NCBI GenBank assembly: GCA_028023455.1
Contig: JAQFVV010000014.1
Location: forward strand, 4,713,336 to 4,777,335
DNA length: 64,000 nt
Origin: Epiperipatus broadwayi
Taxonomy: Eukaryota > Onychophora > Udeonychophora > Euonychophora > Peripatidae
Reading direction: 5' to 3'
The notes below the pieces were generated by a model, which was not told the origin of the DNA, made no database searches, and was given only the letters and a program-made list of their open reading frames with translations. Numbering within the stretch: position 1 is the stretch's first letter; each line of letters starts with the position of its first letter. The position numbers and the translations under genes are program-made. This document shows, piece after piece, positions 32,516-47,711 of the stretch.

Positions 32516-35500
32516 GATATCGACTTGTCATCACTTATCATGTCTTTATGTCCATGAATTAAATAAAACATTGCATACATGATATCCATCCATACATCCA
32601 CACTTAAAAATGTTAACTTATTTAAAATATCAAACTATTTTACTGTAAGATTATAATATCATTAATACTAAATTAATATTCATGTTCCTACTCTTCTAAT
32701 TAAAATAATATTACACTTTAAAAAATTAATAAATAAGTCAAAACAATAATTACATAAATCTTCAACTGAGACAAATGTTTCTTTATAAAGTTCAAATTTT
32801 TTATTTTATTTTCTCGAGAGTTCTTTTTTTTTAAAAAAATGTTCTCTTAAGAGCAATTTTTTAAAAACCTCAACCATTGCTAAATTTCTCTTGCTTAACA
32901 ACAAACAACCATGCTGAGCTTTGCACTTGCATTGTAAATCCTTCCAGTGTGATGAGCGAAGTTTAAAAAAAAATAATAAAAAAAAGATACGACATCTGAA
33001 AAATGTAGAAAAATTAAGTAAAATAATCATCAATCTGTTCTGGAAAAGTTTATAGAATAATAGTTTATAGTTTCTATTATCCAGAACAATGATTATTAAA
33101 ATAATAATAAAATCATAATGTTGAAAAATAATAGCTTGAAGCTTCTATCCATAGAGAAATGTATATCGGCTTGGTGATGCATCATGTCCTGGTAACTTAA
33201 TTATGGGCAATCTGGATAAACTTTTTGCGCAATTTTAAAATATTTATATCTCCATAAGTTCAGTAATTACTTATTTCTTATCCATTTCTTTATAAGTTTA
33301 TTATTCAGGATAATTTACTATTTATTATCCAATTACCACTGTTTCCATTATTGTTTAAATTATCAGTTTTTAAATAATTTTTTACGAACACATATAACCT
33401 TATATAATTCAGGTTTTATAACATATGCTTTTCTAAAATACTTTCCATTAGTTTTTTTTTACTTATGATAGTTTTCCTTGAAAATATTACAATGTTTTCC
33501 TTCAAAAAGGCTGAAAACATTTATCTTCATAGCATTATATTTCCATAAAATTATTATATAACTTATCATATTACATGTCAGTCTTAAACACGACTATCTC
33601 ACTATTATATAAAAAATGTGTGGTTCATTTTTTAATCTGCAAATAGCTTTTCTGTTAAGCTTTCTGTACCATGTCCAAAACAATACTTTACTTATTAAAA
33701 TAGTTCCCTTGGTTAATACCATTGATATTGCATTAACAATTATTATACTTATTTTTAAAAATTTATTAATTAAACATGCTTCACTTATTGACATTTCCAT
33801 ATTTTTTTACTGCGAAGTTATATTAAGTTTTGATGAATAATCCTGGTAATGGGAACTTTAAATTAGTAATGCATATTTTTAATAAACTTATTAAAATATA
33901 CCTATTCTATGCTCTCTTTGCAAATACTTTAAAATAAATATCCTATTAGTTTGCAAATAAATTATATGAGAACACTAAAAATTGACTAAAATAAAAAAAA
34001 ATTTAAATTACTATCACCTTGATCACCACTGATGCTGATCACCGATCACCAGTATTTATACTCTACAAAATGCCTCATCCTATTGGTGAATTTTTACTTT
34101 TCGTTTGATACTGAATTTGCATATTGCTACAGTCTTACACAATTAAATTTTAAAAATAAAATATGACGCATCATAATTTTAAAATATTATTTAAAAATAT
34201 TAATCTTAAATCAATTATTATACTTTACTAAATTAATTAAACACTTTAAAATGACTTTTAAAAAACAATATTTAATAAATTTATCCCACCTTTAATATTT
34301 AATTTATCTATTTTATTTTAAAACAAACTATTTAACTTTTATTAGCTGTATTCGTTTTATAATACTATTTAAAACATTTAACGATAGTTAACTTAAATAT
34401 TTTCCCTTATGATAGGCAAATAAATATATTCAGTTCTATAATGCAATTTTAAAATATTTCGAACTTTGTTAATACAAATACTAGCAAGCATGTGTGAATA
34501 CCTATATTATACAGGTCACATGACTGATAGCTGAGACAGATTGTATCCAATTTACTGTCTGAAAATAAATAATAAATTGCAATACTTATTATATTAAATA
34601 AATAATACAATAATATAAAATTTGGAATAATAATTTGGAAAATATAGAATTAAATAAAACTTTTCCTACCATAAAACTTACTTTTAGAATATATGACATT
34701 AATTATAATTATTAAATATAACTTATAATTTTAAATATAGCATTTATTTAATTATAAGTTTAAACTATTAAAATTTAACTTTTAAAACATATTTTAAACA
34801 TTTATTGCTGCGTGATTTATTATGGCCAGCTTTTCCAACCATATGTAATTAATATTTTAAGCTTTGTTTAACTGTTTTAAGGTTATTCATTATAATTTTA
34901 TGTATTACTTTATTTAGCTTTAAATTGTACTTTTAAGGTATTATCAATACAACTATCATCCAAAGAGAACGCATTCTAAATTTAAATTTTTTAGTAATTT
35001 AGTGTGATGAGCTGATTCTGATCTATAGAAAAGGGCACAATATATATATATAAATTCAAAATTCATATATGTACAACACATACATTATCACTAATTCTTT
35101 ATTCTAAAGTTTGTGTTAATTATTAATATGTTTTAATATATTTTCTTTGCATATCTTTTTAATTATTCATGTCATGAACTTATAACTCCCCTTAATCGCA
35201 CACACATCATACATAATGGGGGGGGGGTCTTTTAAACCATCATGGCATTAAATAAAAGATAAAAAAAGTAATAGAATGTGGTACTATATATAGCAATGTG
35301 GTACAAAATATGCAAATTATTTGTTAATTGGGCCATTTAGTGGTTATTCTTTATAGGATCAGGATGTGGGACATTGGTATAAACCAAACATAAATAAAGA
35401 ATGATCACAGATGTCTAAAAGGGTTTTCCCTAATTCTGTTTTAAATTTTCTTGTTCAAATAATAATCAGTGTAAATACAGTAAATTAAATTTATTTAAAT

Positions 35501-35799
35501 GTTGAAACACAATTGTTGTTTTATTTTTCTGTAGTCAAATTTTGCTTAGTCATATCCTTACACATATATCACAATCATTACTTGTTTGCATACAATATAC
35601 TATATCCACTCTCATTAACAAACATATATTTATTTTACAGAGATTCTGACTTTGGTGGTACAAATATACTCTGAACCAGAGGATGAAGCAACATCTCCCT
35701 GAGTTCAAATTCCAGAATAACGAAAGTAAACTGCAATATGTATGAGATAGATAAAGGGCAAAATCAGTAGTTATTTAGATCTTACTCTCTTGTCTCCTA
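32516..35799. other. Intron sequence
   Basis: No gene is recognised. There is a cluster of GATCACC repeats at about 34019-34055 (TTGATCACC, GCTGATCACCGATCACC) and a G10 run near 35218-35227. Small open frames at 32806-33033 and 33594-33840 show no domain. Confidence 0.45.
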
Positions 35800-36960
35800 A
35801 GTACAAATTTAATGTGTGAGGGGTATGCATCAATGTGGATAACAGAGATATACTTTTTTAATCATCAGGAGGAAGCCATTCACCTTTGTACATATCACGA
35901 AAAGACTGTCCCGTTACAATACAATTTCATCTTAGTTGATTTGTTCAAAAAAAAAATTAATAAACTGTTTTTGGCTGAAGAAAATAAATTATTTACTCTA
36001 AATGTTACAGAATTGTATGATTCTATAAGAAATAAATCCTTCAAGAGATTAATCAATGTTTATATGATAAAAAACTATGAAACTATGGAAGTTTAAAATT
36101 TATTACTTTAAAGATGTATTAACATTTATCGATCAAAATTTGACAGTCTTATTTGAAAATCAGTTATATAAAATGGATAAAGCCTGTCCTATACTGTTGA
36201 CAGTTTCAATATGACATTATATGTTGGCATATTATAAGGAGAATATTTTAAGAGCATTTTTTTCCAATTAAAGGTTATTCTAGATATGATGATGATGTGT
36301 ATTGTATTGGATCACCAGATATAGTAAACTTTTGTAACTAAATTAAATAAAACTGCTGACATAAAATGGACTATTTTTAATGACAATTTATATACAATAA
36401 TTTGATTAAAATATATGGAGAGTACATAATATGATCAATTACAAGATGTTCATAAAACCCTTATCACTTACACCCCAAATTTCAAAGTGATAAATAATTC
36501 AATACTGAAACATGTGTTAATAATATTTGAATTATAATATAACAAGAAAATAAAAAAAGAAAAATAGACAGTATGTAGTATGATTGCATCAGGGGTTACC
36601 TCTCATTTTAATGTTACATTTAATTTAGGACCAAACATTGATAGATTAATTATTAATGAAAAGAACGGTGACGACAAAATCAAACAAATGAAATTATATA
36701 TATATATAATATTATGCTAGTATGGTTAAGTCAATGAGTTGACATGTGCATTAAAAAGAGAATTCATAAACCTGAACTTTTATATAAGAAAGTATACTCT
36801 TCTGAAAATAGTTTTAAATCTTTATTTATAAAATATTGAATTATTTGCAAGGGAAGTCTTTTGTTTTGACATTATTTTTATTTTGCATGTGAAAAATGAT
36901 TCGAGAAAAAAAAATCAAAGAGGCATATTTACAAACATGATAGTCAGTTCATTAAATAAA
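35800..36960 (+). mobile_element. Degenerate Penelope-like RT remnant
   Basis: The plus strand at 35812-36096 is an open frame of 94 codons. After frameshifts, 36272-36330 reads GYSRYDDDVYCIGSPDIVN, clearly the RT catalytic block (compare YYRYVDDVFICG in the 15-kb PLE). Downstream pieces include ITSHFNVTFNLGPNIDRLII (about 36593-36653). The nuclease region is not recognisable. It diverges from the other PLE copies and may be another subfamily. Confidence 0.6.
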
Positions 36961-37439
36961 CAATATAATTGTATATATGTATAAGTATGGAAAGTTGGCC
37001 ATTCACATAGAAACGTTAATGTTGTGTGATTTTAACGAGACGAATTTTTAAATTTTTTAAATCCTAACTATAAATGCTGAAAACTGGGTATAATTTTTAT
37101 TTATTTATTATTATTTTGAAAATTATAGAGATTAGTTAATAAATTCTGACTCACATAAAATAATACATACAAGACGTATATTAAAACATGCTTATAAGTC
37201 AATGTTGGTTCAACAAACTAAACACAAAAACGTGATAATCCCTACTAATGCATTGAAAAAAGCTAGCAATGATCTACTCTCTCTATAATTCTTCTTACTA
37301 TACCTGAATCCATCAAGGTATAATGGAGAGAACATTCTCTTGGTGATATTCAGACATATGAAATCCATAATTCAGTTTTAAAAAAGAAAAAGATATAAAG
37401 TCTTGAAAAATACAAACAATCCAAATTGTTAATCACAAA

Positions 37440-39900
37440 TACAACTATTTACAAATTGTGCTGGTCAATTTTTCTGCCTGTTTGATATTTTACTATGCCA
37501 TCTTTTAACTTCTTCAGCAGAAAACTTTTATTTTTGAAATATTTCAATATCATGTTTCAATTGTAGTTCTGTAATGCATTATATTCTTGTAATATCACAG
37601 GAAATAATCAACATTGCAGTTCTTTAAAATGTGTTTGATATAATCCTTATAATATAAACAAGATCTACTTCTTCCACACATATCTTGTTGAAGTTCACCA
37701 CAAAACCCACTTTTAGGAACTCATATATTATTTATGTCCAATCCAATAAAAATGTGATTTTATAATAGTAGACTATAGTATAGCATCCAAAAATTGAAGA
37801 ATGTATTTATTGTTTTTATGATTCTGCTATTGTATTTTTTAAATTTTACAGAGCATCTATCATTAAATGCCTTAATGGGTTAGATGGAATTCTAAAGACT
37901 CACTTCCATACAATAAATTAGTAAAATAACAGCTCTACATACACATAATTTATTGGTAGCTGTTATTTTTCTATGATGAGATATATCTTTTAAGTTTTTA
38001 AAAGGAGCACCACATTGAAGTTTCTGCAGTACCACAATATCTAAATCCACTTATAAAACTATCATGATATTTAAATTGGCTTAAATTCTCAATTTGATGA
38101 TCATTCAAATCAAAAGCTGCTGAAAATTTTTTTATCACTAGTTAATTAATAACTTTAGAGTTTTTGAACATTAATTATTATACTAAATCTTTATATATTG
38201 TATTATAAACATTAAATATATTTTGTAGATGGCAAAACTCACACAATACCAGCATACTGTAAATACAGAATCCAAAAAGATAAAGTTATTATTTCCACTT
38301 TTAATTAACTCAAATTAAAAAATCCATCACAAAATATGTATAGCATCTTAAATTCTGTTTCTATTAAGCTGTCTATAAATATTTACAGGGATAAATATTA
38401 TAAAAATCAAAACTAATATTGATGTGAGTATACATACTTATTAAATATTAATTTTTATTTCAAATAATTCAGATTTCCAAATGTAGTAATAACACTTCTT
38501 ATTCCATCATGTAAAAAAAAGAATCATATAAAAACTTTTCTGTACAATCAATTAACATCAAACAATGCCAAAAACTTGTTTATTAATTGACTCAAATGTC
38601 TTGACTAAATTAATAAAATCAATATACAAATCACTCTGTTTGCTTGTGATCTTTTTCTTGCACTTTCCTGGCTACAAAAGTCATATCTTGAGTGCTTCAT
38701 GATTCTCTGAAAGCTAACAAAGTTTTTGGTAATTATTTTTTTATGACTGGTAACAATTTGTTCAACAAAGGCCTTGAAAATATTTCTTCTATAGAGGATA
38801 TCAATGATGTTCAATGTTAATTGAAACAATTGAAATGTTCTTTTAAAAAAAAATCCAGTATTTTTAAAGTTAACATCATCATCATATCAATTTTCTGCAG
38901 GTATCTTATCTCATCACAACTTCCAGTCTTTCCACTTTTAAGAATACAAGAGTCATTTTGACTTCACTAAAGTGGATATCAAAGTATTATGTCATCTTTC
39001 TCAGGTTACTATACCAAAAAATGATTTAAAATTATTTTGCATCCCCTTTGCAGTTTTAATCCAGAAAAAAAAAACCTTCTTGCCAATCATTGAACTGCTG
39101 GCTTCAAATATACTTCATTTTAATCAAATCAATAATAAAAAAATAATTATCAAAAAATTAGTCAAGATTCTTCTTTTTAATGAACCCATGAACACATTTA
39201 TTTGTATCCAAAACACACTTTTTAATAAAATTTTACACATCAGAAGTATAACAATCCTGAAGGTCCAGATTACCAATTCTAAAAAAGCAAATATTTTTTT
39301 TTTGTAAAATGATTGTAATAAGATCGATTTTAATGCATCTATTATTTTAATCTTGGAGTATTCTAATCTATAATTTATCCAATAATATGCACTTGTCAGT
39401 ATGCCCATAATTTGAACATCTTTTGTATTCTAACTCCTAACCATAATATAATCTATTAAATATCATGTATCCATGTTTTTTATAACAAATTTTCAGTCCT
39501 ACACAAAGTATTTCTGTTAGTCATTTTTCAGTCCACGTGTTGTGCAAAAATTCATAATTGGCCATATGAATGTACAAACATAATTATTGTTATCTCCATC
39601 AACTTTTGGCTATACTAAGATATGCATAAAAGTCTCTTAAAAAGAAAATTTTGATATTTTAATGTATTGCTATTATTCATCAAAGAATTAAAGTTATCTT
39701 TCTCTGGTTTTTCTAAATCTAAAGTTGAAGCATAAGCAGTAATGAAATGAACTGCTATTATCCAAGCCAGGTTTTAGCACCATTAATCTTTCATTGATAC
39801 TATGAAAAATTCCAAAAATAAGAGATATTAAATTAAACTTCCCAGCAAATTGTATCAGTTCTTCCAAAAAAACATGTAGCCATCTATACATGTTAAACTT
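37440..39900 (-). mobile_element. LINE (non-LTR retrotransposon) remnant, copy A
   Basis: Minus-strand LINE aligned with copy B at 42.1-44.6 kb by shared order of motifs. The RT segment at about 38640-38580 reads DLYIDFINLVKTFESINKQ, the counterpart of the conserved DL-Y-AF-DL-KAFD block with the catalytic-region Asp lost. The preceding 38829-38640 frame contains RNIFKAFVEQIVTSHKKIIT (RT fingers). Near 37720, LLDW in a GHVK-like context marks the C-terminal end seen in all three copies. The endonuclease half (about 39300-39900) is aligned only at nucleotide level with copy B. Many stops; dead. Confidence 0.65.
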
Positions 39901-39971
39901 CACCTAGGAAGATGAGTTTCATTAAAAGTGGCTATATTAATTTAAATCTTAATCAGTTTTTTTAACTGCCT

Positions 39972-41139
<1,168 letters not shown>

Positions 41140-42090
41140 AATGCTTCTTGCTCTATTATTACTACTGACATTATTATTTCTATTGTTTTAATTAATAATT
41201 CACCAGGCAGGCTATTTATAAAGTGTACTTTCTAGATCCTTCGGATCTCTAAATAGGATTGCCTAAATTAAGCAATTTTTGCAAACTGAAATGCCTATCT
41301 CAACTCCAAATGACTCATTAATGATTGTACTGGCTTGAATAACGATCATAACTAAAAATTGCAAGTTTATTAAGCCTGTCCGTCATTTCTTTTTAATTTT
41401 TTTAGCTTCAGCTAATAAAAAACAGAAATGCTGTGCTGATAGTTAAAAATGCAAATGGATTAGCATGAAGACACATTCCTTTTATCATAGTCAGTTAAGC
41501 AAAATGTCTGATAGCATGAGAGGTTCAAGAAGATGCTCTATACTGGCTGAACAAGGAAAAAAGAGAAAAAAATATTATTTGTCCCAAAAACAATACATAG
41601 CCTATAATGAACCAATATTCTATCCTACCAAGTAGCAAGAGATACTCTTGGTCAAGCAAATTATTTATAGTAAACCTACATATTGAAAATCATTGCACTT
41701 TCTAGCCATCTATAAAGGTTGTCATAAGACTAAGCACAGAGCCCAAATTTAAAAAAATTACATTCCAGAAACTGTATTGACAGTAATTATTACTGTACAT
41801 AAATGATTATTATATGAAATCATTAAAATTAGAAATGCATGATTCTAAGGAAAACAATGAACTGAATTTTATGCAGTTAATAACATATAAATAATTACTA
41901 TGTGCAATTATTAAAGCATACTCTTATCTATATTCAAAACATTCATTTACGCACTTAAGTGGAAGTTTATCAATCACTTTGTTGCATATCCTATCTATAT
42001 TTAAAGCATGTTTTGAAATATGGTTTGAGTATATTATTTATATCTGTGTATGTGTTTAATAATTGCATTGTATAACATTTACAATCATTC
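41140..42090. other. Intron sequence
   Basis: Nothing recognisable between the microsatellite and LINE copy B. Confidence 0.5.
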
Positions 42091-42099
42091 ATAAATGAG

Positions 42100-44590
42100 T
42101 ATGTCCATTCCAACTTCAATGAAAAAGAAAAAAAAAAACTGCTCTAGAAATACATTTTGCAATGACTATAGAAATCAATGTCCTAATAATGTAAACGTTG
42201 TCTACCCCTCCCACAAAAATATGTTCTCCATAAAATATCATTTTAAAGAAGTCTTGCATTGTTTATTTGTTTTACATATCCAATCCAACAAAGGTGTTAT
42301 TTCATAAGAGTGAATACTATAATGTCCATCCAGCAAATCAAATAACCTATTGATAGGTTTTATGAACTTACCATTGTATTTTTTACATTTTATAGAATAT
42401 CCTTAAATGAAACTTTCCTAATGCCTTTTATTGCATTAATATGTTATCAAATTCTTAATTCCATATAATAAATTAGATAAAGTAAATATACTTAATTTAA
42501 ATGATGTAATTATTTTGCTATGATGAAAAATTCTATTGTTAACTAGTTGAAAGCAACAACAGCACATCGAATCCTGTGTGACAACTTATCATCTAAGTTC
42601 ATCTTTCTACATATAAAACTATGATGGTAATTAAATTTGTTTACATTCTCAAATTAATAACCATACAAGTTAAAAGTTGTTGAGAAGTTTTTTTTACATC
42701 ATTCACTAATAAAGAACTCTAATTTTTTGAACATTAATTATTAAAATCACTGTCTTTATGCTACATTCAAAACATTAAATATATTTTGTAAATTGTCTTT
42801 TGAAGTGACAAAAATAACACACTTACCAGCACATGGTGATTTCAGAATCCAAGTAAAATCTTCTTCTTCTTGCTTTTAATCAATTCAAATTAAAAAATTC
42901 TATCACATCATGTTCCTTTTTTTATTAAGTCACTTATAAATAACTCCAAAAAATCACTGCCATAAAAATGGGAGGGAAATGCTGTAGCAAGAACCTATCT
43001 TCTTTTAATATAAATTTTCATTTCAAATATTTAGATGGTTTGCCTACAGTAATAACTCTTCCTCTTATTCAATCAAATAGAAGCTACATAATATGAATAC
43101 ATTTTGGTGGACAACCATGTAATTCCAAATAATATCATAGTTCTGTTTGATTAATTGACATAAATGCATTAACTAACTCAACAAATGCAATATGTAAATG
43201 ATTTTTATTCCCAACACTTTTCTTGCATTTTTCTTGACAATACAAAACATGTCTATAGTGCTGCTTTATTTTCTAAAATTACAGTCTGGTCTTTGGTAAC
43301 CACTTACTTCTGGCTAGAAGCAATATATTCAACAAAACCCTTGAAAGTACATTTACTGTAGTGAATAATAATGTCCTAATAATTGCTCCATTAATATTTC
43401 TTGCTTTTATTTTTAAAAATTGGAACAATAAAAGCATCTTTAAATTCAGATGGCACAACTTCATATGTTCATATATTCCACCAAAAGTCCATATTTTTGA
43501 GCAAATATATCATAATCATATTTTAAATTTTTTCCATCAGAAACAGCAGTTTTTACTTTATAGGGAGCTATTTTTACTTTAGTAAACTGGCTTGATATCT
43601 TTTTAAAAAACCAAATGAGTAGAAAAAACAAATATAACATTAAAAATCTATATCTCAATTCTTGTATTATTAATCAAATAGTGATCAAAATACTTTTTCC
43701 ATCTGATCAAAATATTATTGTCATTATATAAGACAGTGCCATTTCTGGACTTATTAGGATTTTAATACCCTTTTTATGCTTATATATTACTTTCATTGCA
43801 TCAAAAAAGATAAAGTAATTATTATCAGATAACACGTGTATCTTCTTTGAAGTTTTAGTTTATCATTCACTTATTGTGTCAGTTGTTGAACTTCTGCCTT
43901 CAGATTTCTTTATTTATTGTGAAGTTTCACATTTAATTTATTATTCTGCAAAACAGTAAATGTCTCATTTCCTTTTAATCAAATCTCTAATAAAAAATTA
44001 TGCTTGCTTGAAAAAGTCATACTGCTTTTAGTGAAACTAAATAAAATAGACTTGTATCCATAACACATTACTTTAAAACATGCTTCAGTAATATGTCAAT
44101 TCTAAAAGTTCAAATTAACAATTTTAGTATTTATTAGCTGTTGAAATTTAGTATAAGAATAGTAGATTTTTTAAAAAATGAACATCGATTTTGTTGTGAA
44201 TACAATTGGAATAAGATCTACTTTTTAATGCAACTATAATTTTAGTCTTGGATGTATTAATCTATGATCCATCTAATATGCTATATTTTTAAGTGTTCGC
44301 ATTTTATGAACTTTTCATGTATTCTGACTTCTACCTATATCATAATGTTAAATGCCATTGTTTTAATTAAGTATGGACATATCTGTAATCTTTTGAATTG
44401 ATTTTTCTTACTATGCAGTGTTTATGATAGTTAATACATGTTTCTTTACAAAAATTTAGCAACAATAGATCATTTGAATTTACAGCACCAACACTATTAT
44501 TTCCAAAACTTTTAGCCAATCTTAATTCAATTGAGCCCAGTGAGTTAATAGATTTTATCTTTATCAGAAATTGACAATTAAACAAATAGG
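42100..44590 (-). mobile_element. LINE (non-LTR retrotransposon) remnant, copy B
   Basis: The minus-strand RT at about 43464-43290 reads NINGAIIRTLLFTTVNVLSR, then VLLNILLL...SKWLPKTRL, matching the YRGI-LLS...VL-RVLLNRL...LPE-Q-GFR block of LINE reverse transcriptases. It continues (about 43255-43150) as YCQEKCKKSVGNKNHLHIAF, VELVNAFMSINQTE, the counterpart of QEKC...LY-AFVDL-KAFD-VNR. The C-terminal end near 42290-42200 (LLDWICKTNKQCKTS) matches the GHVKR-N-SRLPK-type tail. The endonuclease region lies toward 44.5 kb. The order of blocks matches copy A, 4.7 kb away in the same orientation. Confidence 0.75.
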
Positions 44591-44689
44591 TGACTCACAT
44601 AAAACTAAAAGAATTTTTTTTCTCTCTCATGATAAAAAGAGAAGAAAATAACAGAATGGCTAATATTGACTCAATTTAAGTATTCAATC

Positions 44690-46396
44690 TGGTCTACCCA
44701 GACAATTGGCCAAACTATAAAGATCGACTAAACTTTTATTTACAGGCCAAAAATCTTATAAAATGGCCTGAGTTGAAATTAGCCACACATATGTCAATAA
44801 TTAGGCCCCAGACTTACAAGGTCCTTAAATCAAAACAATGAAAGAGATACCAGCTGACCTAGATTTTGACAAGGCATTATCTCTACTAATCAACTTTTAA
44901 CTCCTAAACACCTAATGATAATGCAAAGACAATATTTCAATTTTTGCGTCCAAGGGAAAGGAAAAAATGCTAGAGATTTTGCTGTTAAAATTTGTTTGTT
45001 AGCATTAAAATGTGACTTTTATAGACTTCATTAACGAAGCTTTTCAAATCATTTTTATCTGTGAAATAAACAATCATAATCTTAGAGTCAATATATTTAC
45101 TAATGGATCCTGGTGTAAACTTTGAATCAGCTTTGACTATAGCAACACTAGCAGAATCAACAGCTACTTAAGCAAAGTCATTGAAAAAATTAAAATTATA
45201 AAATTCAAAGTGTTAGGCAAAACATTGGGTCAATCAAGCACCCAGCTAACAGCTCAAATAAATTAACAACAATGAAAAAAAAGTATTATTATAGATGTAA
45301 TGAACCAATGCATACACATATAGAATGTACATGCCAGTATATTGTGTGTACACATTGCAATCATGATGGTCACATAAGAAATGTTTGTTTTAAAATGAAG
45401 CAAGTAGTTAATGATAGAATGGATGAATCCAGTCCAAAAATCAAGAAAAGCAATTTAGAATAAAAAAAACACAAATTGCCCACACAAATAACATGAGAAA
45501 TAGTGACTCTGTTTTCAGAGTTATTATTAATGATACACTGGTCACGATGGAACTGGAAACAGGATCTGCATTGTTCATAGTGTCTAACAAAACCTAATTT
45601 ATCATTGACAAGAGTAATAAGTTTCAGCTGCATTCTAGCAGCAAATCAATAACTGGTTATCAGGGCAATCAAATAACACTTGAGACAGACAAGAGTCAAA
45701 GTTATGATGCCAAATAAAGCTATATATCTACTGCTGGTTGTAGCATCAGGTGAATATAGCAATTATTAAGTCGTGACTGCTTCAATCATTTAGGCTTTGC
45801 AGTGATAAAAGTGAACCAGTTCACAACCAGAATTTAAAAGGGTTTACCCAGAAGTAATTAATGATAAGGATTTAAATCCTAAAATAACTCACATAAAGTA
45901 TAGGTGCAAAAAAGTGCATAAGTACCCATCTCCTCAGCTGCATGTTCAAGGGCACCATCAAATGGGTTCCATCAGTGGTGATTGGACTTAAAGAGCTTCA
46001 AACAGTAATGGCTAATATTGCTGATGGACAACAATAACAACATGATTATAAGAATCAACTTACATTAAATGAACCTATAATTCAATGACCAGTTATCAGC
46101 AAAGTCTCACTAGATGAAAAAAGGCAAGTCAACAGTGATGTGGCATCAGTCAGATATATGAACCTGCATCCCTAAGACTAGCTATTGACAAAACCTCATC
46201 AGATGAAACAGTTGCAATATACCAGTGATAAATCATAAGCCAGCTACAATGGACCTTCAGTTCCAAAAACACAAAATGATGACAACAGTAGATCTATTGA
46301 GAATATCACCAAGCTAGAAGAAGCAACAAAGTGAAGATGTCTTCCAACATTCCTGTATGACTACATTCTCCAGGCTAATTTTAGCTAGGGGAAGGA
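44690..46396 (+). mobile_element. Ty3/gypsy-type retrotransposon remnant, second copy
   Basis: Plus strand. A Gag-like segment at about 44697-44840 reads YPDNWPNYKDRLNFYLQAKN then LIKWPELKLATHMSIIRPQ. 45272-45463 carries the nucleocapsid knuckles: the first has lost one Cys (YYRCNEPMHTHIEC), the second is intact (CTHCNHDGHIRNVC). A retropepsin site at about 45535-45590 reads VTMELETGSALFIVSN, with the catalytic D-T-G altered to E-T-G. RT and integrase are absent or unrecognisable. A purine tract (AGGGGAAGGAA, 46386-46396) precedes TGTCATATTACAC. It is the same broad group as the 10.7-kb element but clearly diverged from it. Confidence 0.7.
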
Positions 46397-47110
46397 ATGT
46401 CATATTACACTTTGCCTTCAAATAATGGACTAGTCCAGATTCCTTTCTTATCATGATTGGGTTGAGCAGTCATTGCTGCTAACCAATGTGTATATAATGA
46501 TAATGCACAGTCAATGACAAGAACAGGCCAATAGGCAATGATGCTCACTGAATCCAAATGTTTCCATTAAGGTTGGGGATCTGTCAATAAATAGCCAGCC
46601 TTTTTGCAGGTAAGGCAAAGAACAACTATCAAACCTGAAAGATGATATACATTCTCCAGAGAACAACTGTTAAAAACCTGAATAACAGTAGACTAGTTCT
46701 CCATATGCAATCAAAGAAAACTCCTGCTAACTTAAACAGCAGTGATAATTCTCCATACTATAGCTATTTAAGCTAATAGTTATTGCAGAGAGGCAAGTTC
46801 ATGGATGGGATTGGAAGTTGCCAGAACCAAAGCCAACTTGTGACAAGCTTTAAAGACAGCTGGAAGGATCATCATACCTACTCACAATACAGATTGTCAT
46901 AGTACATCTGGAAGTAGGTAGAGAAATCTATAAGTGCACATACAGTTCTTTCTTCAACAGTTCACATTAGAAGTAGTAGCTGTACCCTGCTAGACTGTAG
47001 TCGACAGAGTATAGCCATCAGTATTTAAATCTATAAATATGGTAAATAAATTAAAAATGATGTATATATTATTAAAACCTGTATATTCATTTGTGATTAT
47101 ATGTATAATC
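46397..47110 (+). repeat. Putative 3' LTR of the second gypsy remnant
   Basis: Starts TGTCATATTACAC right after the polypurine tract. Non-coding and GC-richer than the flank. The right end is a guess and no 5' partner was identified. Confidence 0.35.
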
Positions 47111-47477
47111 AAGACTAAACACAACAATATCCTTAACATTAACCTTAATAACACAGAAAACAACTGATTTTAGATTAACTGAATCTAAAAAAATAACAAC
47201 ATGGAAGTAAACCAAACATTCATAATGCATAATTTGTATTTTAAAAATACACTTAAAGTGTGATATATTCTTTAATAGATCAAATTGTAATATTTAAGCA
47301 TGGTAAGATTTATCACACTTGCATAATTTCTTTGTTGAGTGAAACTATAAAAAAAAAAAACGGAAGCAAAATCTACAGAATTAGATTTCATTTCAGTTTT
47401 TCTTGTCATAATATTTTTATTCATTACGAAATTCTATCTATTTTAAAATATAAAAAGCAATTAATAAACAAAATTAC

Positions 47478-47711
47478 TTTAATCATGTGTTCTTGAACAC
47501 AAGTTGGATCACTACTCCCAAGGATGGACAGTAATTCATCATCAGATATAAAATAAAATCTTGGAAAAGCATTACGTTTAGAGTCCAAATAATCATTGAG
47601 GCTTTTCTGACAGTGATCTAATCCTTTGTTCAAATTTTCAAAATCCTTTAAGCGATTAGGAATATGGCAAGCATCTTTAATAAGAGGATTTGCAACTGTT
47701 TCACCCATGAT
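47478..47711 (-). CDS. DNAH10: Axonemal dynein heavy chain, linker exon (DNAH10-like), most 5' exon in the window
   Basis: A 234-nt exon, 78 codons, phase 0 at both ends. The peptide starts IMGETVANPLIKDACHIPNR and contains DFENLNKGLDHCQKSLNDYL. It continues DSKRNAFPRFYFISDDELLS, ILGSSDPTCVQEHMIK. The CQKSL-DYL-SKR--FPRFYF-S-DELL-ILG block is the classic dynein linker (DHC_N2) signature. The acceptor is TTTAG (AG at 47713-47712) and the donor GTAATT at 47477. Joining to the 20.7-kb exon gives EHMIK-MYDNIASL, as expected for this protein. The intron between (20719-47477) is about 26.8 kb and holds the dishevelled pseudogene, the MITE, LINEs, a PLE and a gypsy remnant. Upstream exons were not found in 47.7-64 kb. 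Confidence 0.95.

Noticed and set aside
47260-47496. Plus-strand 78-codon frame overlapping the dynein exon
   Set aside because: Opposite to the well-supported exon, with no domain. A shadow frame.
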